Assembly: GCF_010389155.1 (NCBI RefSeq)
Contig: NC_057765.1
Coordinates: forward strand, 45,341,559-45,405,558
Reading direction: 5' to 3'
Source of the DNA: Erigeron canadensis
Taxonomy: Eukaryota; Streptophyta; Magnoliopsida; Asterales; Asteraceae
Length of the DNA: 64,000 nucleotides
In this document: in pieces, positions 61,760-64,000 of the stretch
Layout: every line of letters begins with the position of its first letter
Position numbering within the stretch: the stretch's first letter is position 1
Notes under the pieces: model-generated
Database searches by the model: none
Seen by the model: the letters and a program-made list of their open reading frames with translations, nothing else
Told to the model about the DNA's origin: nothing
Program-made: the position numbers and the translations under genes

Positions 61760-64000
61760 ATGGGTTCTCTCAGTCCACTTGTGCCATTGAAACGAGACTC
61801 TCTACTCAAATCTTTTTCAAGACCACCGTACGATAATAATGGGCGATTTATGATTTTGAACAAGAAGAAGAAGATTGATTACCTGCAATGGATTTCTGCT
61901 TTGGCTGTATTCATCTTTTTTATCTTCTTGTTTCAATTGTTTTTGCCTCTTTCGAAAGAAATCGATGATGGAGATTTCTTCTTCTTGAAACAAGATAACA
62001 ACAACTTGTTATTGAAAAAAAATGATGGTTTGGGTTTTGGTGAAAATGTCAAGTTTATGCCCACCAACAAAAACACCACCAATAATACATTTGGGAACAG
62101 AAAGCCTCTGCTTGCTTTGGTGAGTCTTTCATTCATTCATTCATTAAATTAATTAAGAGGCATTTGTGAATTTAGATTTCTTTTCATTCGTAGGTTTTTG
62201 CACATCTATTGGTTGATCCACAGCAGATATTGATGTTCTCTGTCGCATCTGCTCTGAGGGAAATTGGCTATCAATTTCAGGTTGTATTTTGTATTTGCTA
62301 TTGAAAAATGCAATGTCAGATGTCGTGTCATTTTTTTAGGCATGCTTTCAGTGCTAAACTAGTTTTTCATTGACCTGGCATATCTTATTAGCTTCAAGCC
62401 AAGTCCACATTAATCATATGATTCATATTCGACTTTTTTGGACAATCTTGCCATTTATCCTAGATGACTTTGATCGAATGTCCAAGGATGAATGGACTTA
62501 GGATTGTCTACAATACTCGTAATAAACATCTGATTAGCAATCGGCTAATTTCGTCAGGCAGCTAAAACAAGAGTCACATGTATGACTCTCTGCTGTTTGT
62601 GAGTTATTAACTTATCACAAGGTTCTTTTGGGCTCAAGATTACCACAAGAATGCTCTAGATTCCCTATTGGTTCTTGCATATCATATGGTCACCTATGGG
62701 CATGTGCTATATTAGCATGTGATGCTATAGTATCTTTATGTCTTCTTTCGTGTTGAAATGTTTGTATAACATAAGCATTTATCAACTCATTGTTGTTTTA
62801 TATATGTGTTAATCCTCTGAGGAAATATGTGTTTTTTAGTCGAGAACTAGTGTTCTTTTAGGAAATTTTGTAGCTAGTAAGCCACTTTAATCATTGGGAT
62901 GGTCCGTTTCTAATACAGGTTTACTCACTTGAAGACGGGCCTGTCCAATCTATTTGGAATAGTATTGGAGTTCCGGTTAATATTGTGGATGCTAATGATA
63001 AAAGGGGCATTACAATCGACTGGTTAAAGTATGTTTGTTTTCTTATCAATTTATTTTAATTACAAAAGTCTTGTATAATGCATTACTCTTCTTGTAAGTA
63101 GAATGTTTTTGGTTAAAATGAAAGTTTAAATGAAAGTACATTCAACTTTCTGTTTATAGCCATTTCGTAATGACCTTGTAGCTATGATGGTATACTCGTC
63201 AGCTCTATTGCAGCAAAAGACGTCATCTCAAGGTGAGTAGACATATCCATGATCACTTTTTCCCACTGGGTTTACATTTTTGGGAAAAACATTAATTTAG
63301 TGGTTACAGCCTTTTGCAGGAACCGTTTAATTCTGTACCTCTTATCTGGTCTGTCAATGAAAAAGCTCTTGCTATACGTGCCATGAGATATGTGTCGAGT
63401 AGCCAAGTTGAGTTGATTGACGACTGGAAGGCTATCTTCAATCGAGCCACTGTTACTGTTTTCTCAAACTATGCCCTACCTGTATGTATACAATGATTTC
63501 TTGGTACTTTTAATTACTCTCTTTTTATCACTTTTTGTATCTTGCAGTATTATTTAGATCATTTGACATGTTAAGTTTGTGGGTTGCAATATATATGGCA
63601 TGATGAGATTTAGGATGTAAAGGTCCCATAGTTGAAGTTGGGGCGCAGAATCAGGGGCAGAGTCTGGAAATAAGACTTCAGTGTAGAGGTTTCTAGGAAG
63701 TTATTCTAATGCATCCTTTGAATTAAATATATATGATACGGCAATCTTGGATCTTATTTTTCTTCTTTATTTAGTTCTGGAAATATGTTTTTATTTTTGA
63801 TAGAAATATATTACTCATTTTTCAGATGCTTTATGCTGCCTTTGATGCTGGAAACTACTTTGTCGTACCCGGATCTCCTTCTGAAGCATGCAAAGTAGGT
63901 AACTCAGCGTTCATCCACAAAAATGTGCGCGTAGATATGAATGTTGGGTTGAATGAATTCGTTGTTGGAATTGTGGGAAGTGAGTTTCTATATAAAGGAA
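61760..64000 (+). CDS. Family-1 glycosyltransferase, type II membrane protein (3' truncated by window)
   Basis: Probable Golgi glycosyltransferase of the small plant family that includes Arabidopsis At4g01210 and At5g04480 (from memory); donor and acceptor are unknown. Six exons are visible: 61760-62119, 62194-62280, 62919-63028, 63182-63232, 63310-63481, and 63826 running off the end, covering about 318 residues. A basic cytosolic tail (residues 1-40, with KKKK) precedes one hydrophobic segment at about 42-65 (WISALAVFIFFIFLFQLFLP), giving a type II topology. The lumenal part has an Asn-rich stem, then LVDPQQILMFSVASALREIG, VYSLEDGPVQSIWNSIGVPV, YDGILVSSIAAKDVISRLLQ, EPFNSVPLIWSVNEKALAIR, DDWKAIFNRATVTVFSNYAL, NYFVVPGSPSEA, and finally GIVGSEFLYKG, the start of the nucleotide-sugar-binding domain. 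All junctions keep phase. The start is the first ATG after an A/T-rich leader. Confidence 0.9.

Overview
This is nuclear DNA from a flowering plant. The genes have many short phase-conserved exons with GT-AG introns, the intergenic DNA is very AT-rich, and it is crowded with Helitrons, MULE, hAT and foldback elements, tRNA-derived SINEs and LTR pieces. Repeat style (Helitron ends with CTAG and a GC-rich hairpin, an LTR-like TGTAACACCCC start) suggests a eudicot, perhaps an asterid or Asteraceae; that placement is inference.

Seven protein-coding genes could be rebuilt exon by exon, with reading frames that close exactly: an MPK4-type MAP kinase (6077-9532, +, 375 aa); a plastid-type DUF2358/NTF2-like protein (10846-13809, -, 261 aa); a sphingoid-base/diacylglycerol-kinase-fold kinase like LCBK2 (20978-26029, -, 341 aa); a golgin of the GC3/GC4 type (27985-38611, +, 704 aa); a reticulon (39613-41055, -, 270 aa); the WAVE/SCAR-complex subunit ABIL1 (46693-51113, +, 313 aa); and the 5' part of a type-II membrane family-1 glycosyltransferase (61760 to the window end, +). 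From memory, the same families cluster in Arabidopsis around At2g46070-At2g46225, with further members near At4g01210-At4g01370, so the gene set looks like an old conserved block. The genes do not form a pathway, although several act on the endomembrane and actin system.

Layout: 1-6 kb is repeats (LTR edge, long-TIR element, duplicated blocks); 6-14 kb holds the MAPK and DUF2358 genes; 14-20 kb is a repeat island (9-bp-TSD MITE, minisatellite-bearing foldback element, SINE-like copy, 2.2-kb Helitron candidate, plastid ycf3 fragment, SINE, hAT element with perfect 8-bp TSD); 20-41 kb holds LCBK2, golgin and reticulon; 41-46.7 kb has a decayed MULE transposase and Helitron ends; 46.7-51.1 kb is ABIL1; 51-61.7 kb is a second repeat island (foldback element, palindrome array inside an LTR-like promoter region, MULE with 9-bp TSD, RPA-like fragment on a Helitron); then the glycosyltransferase.

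The most notable structures are an array of about twelve consecutive hairpins at 57434-58046, whose outer stems differ in sequence but stay self-complementary, and a 408-bp Helitron in a golgin intron whose empty target site survives in an adjacent tandem duplicate, which fixes both ends to the base. All identifications are by reading and recall; no search was run.
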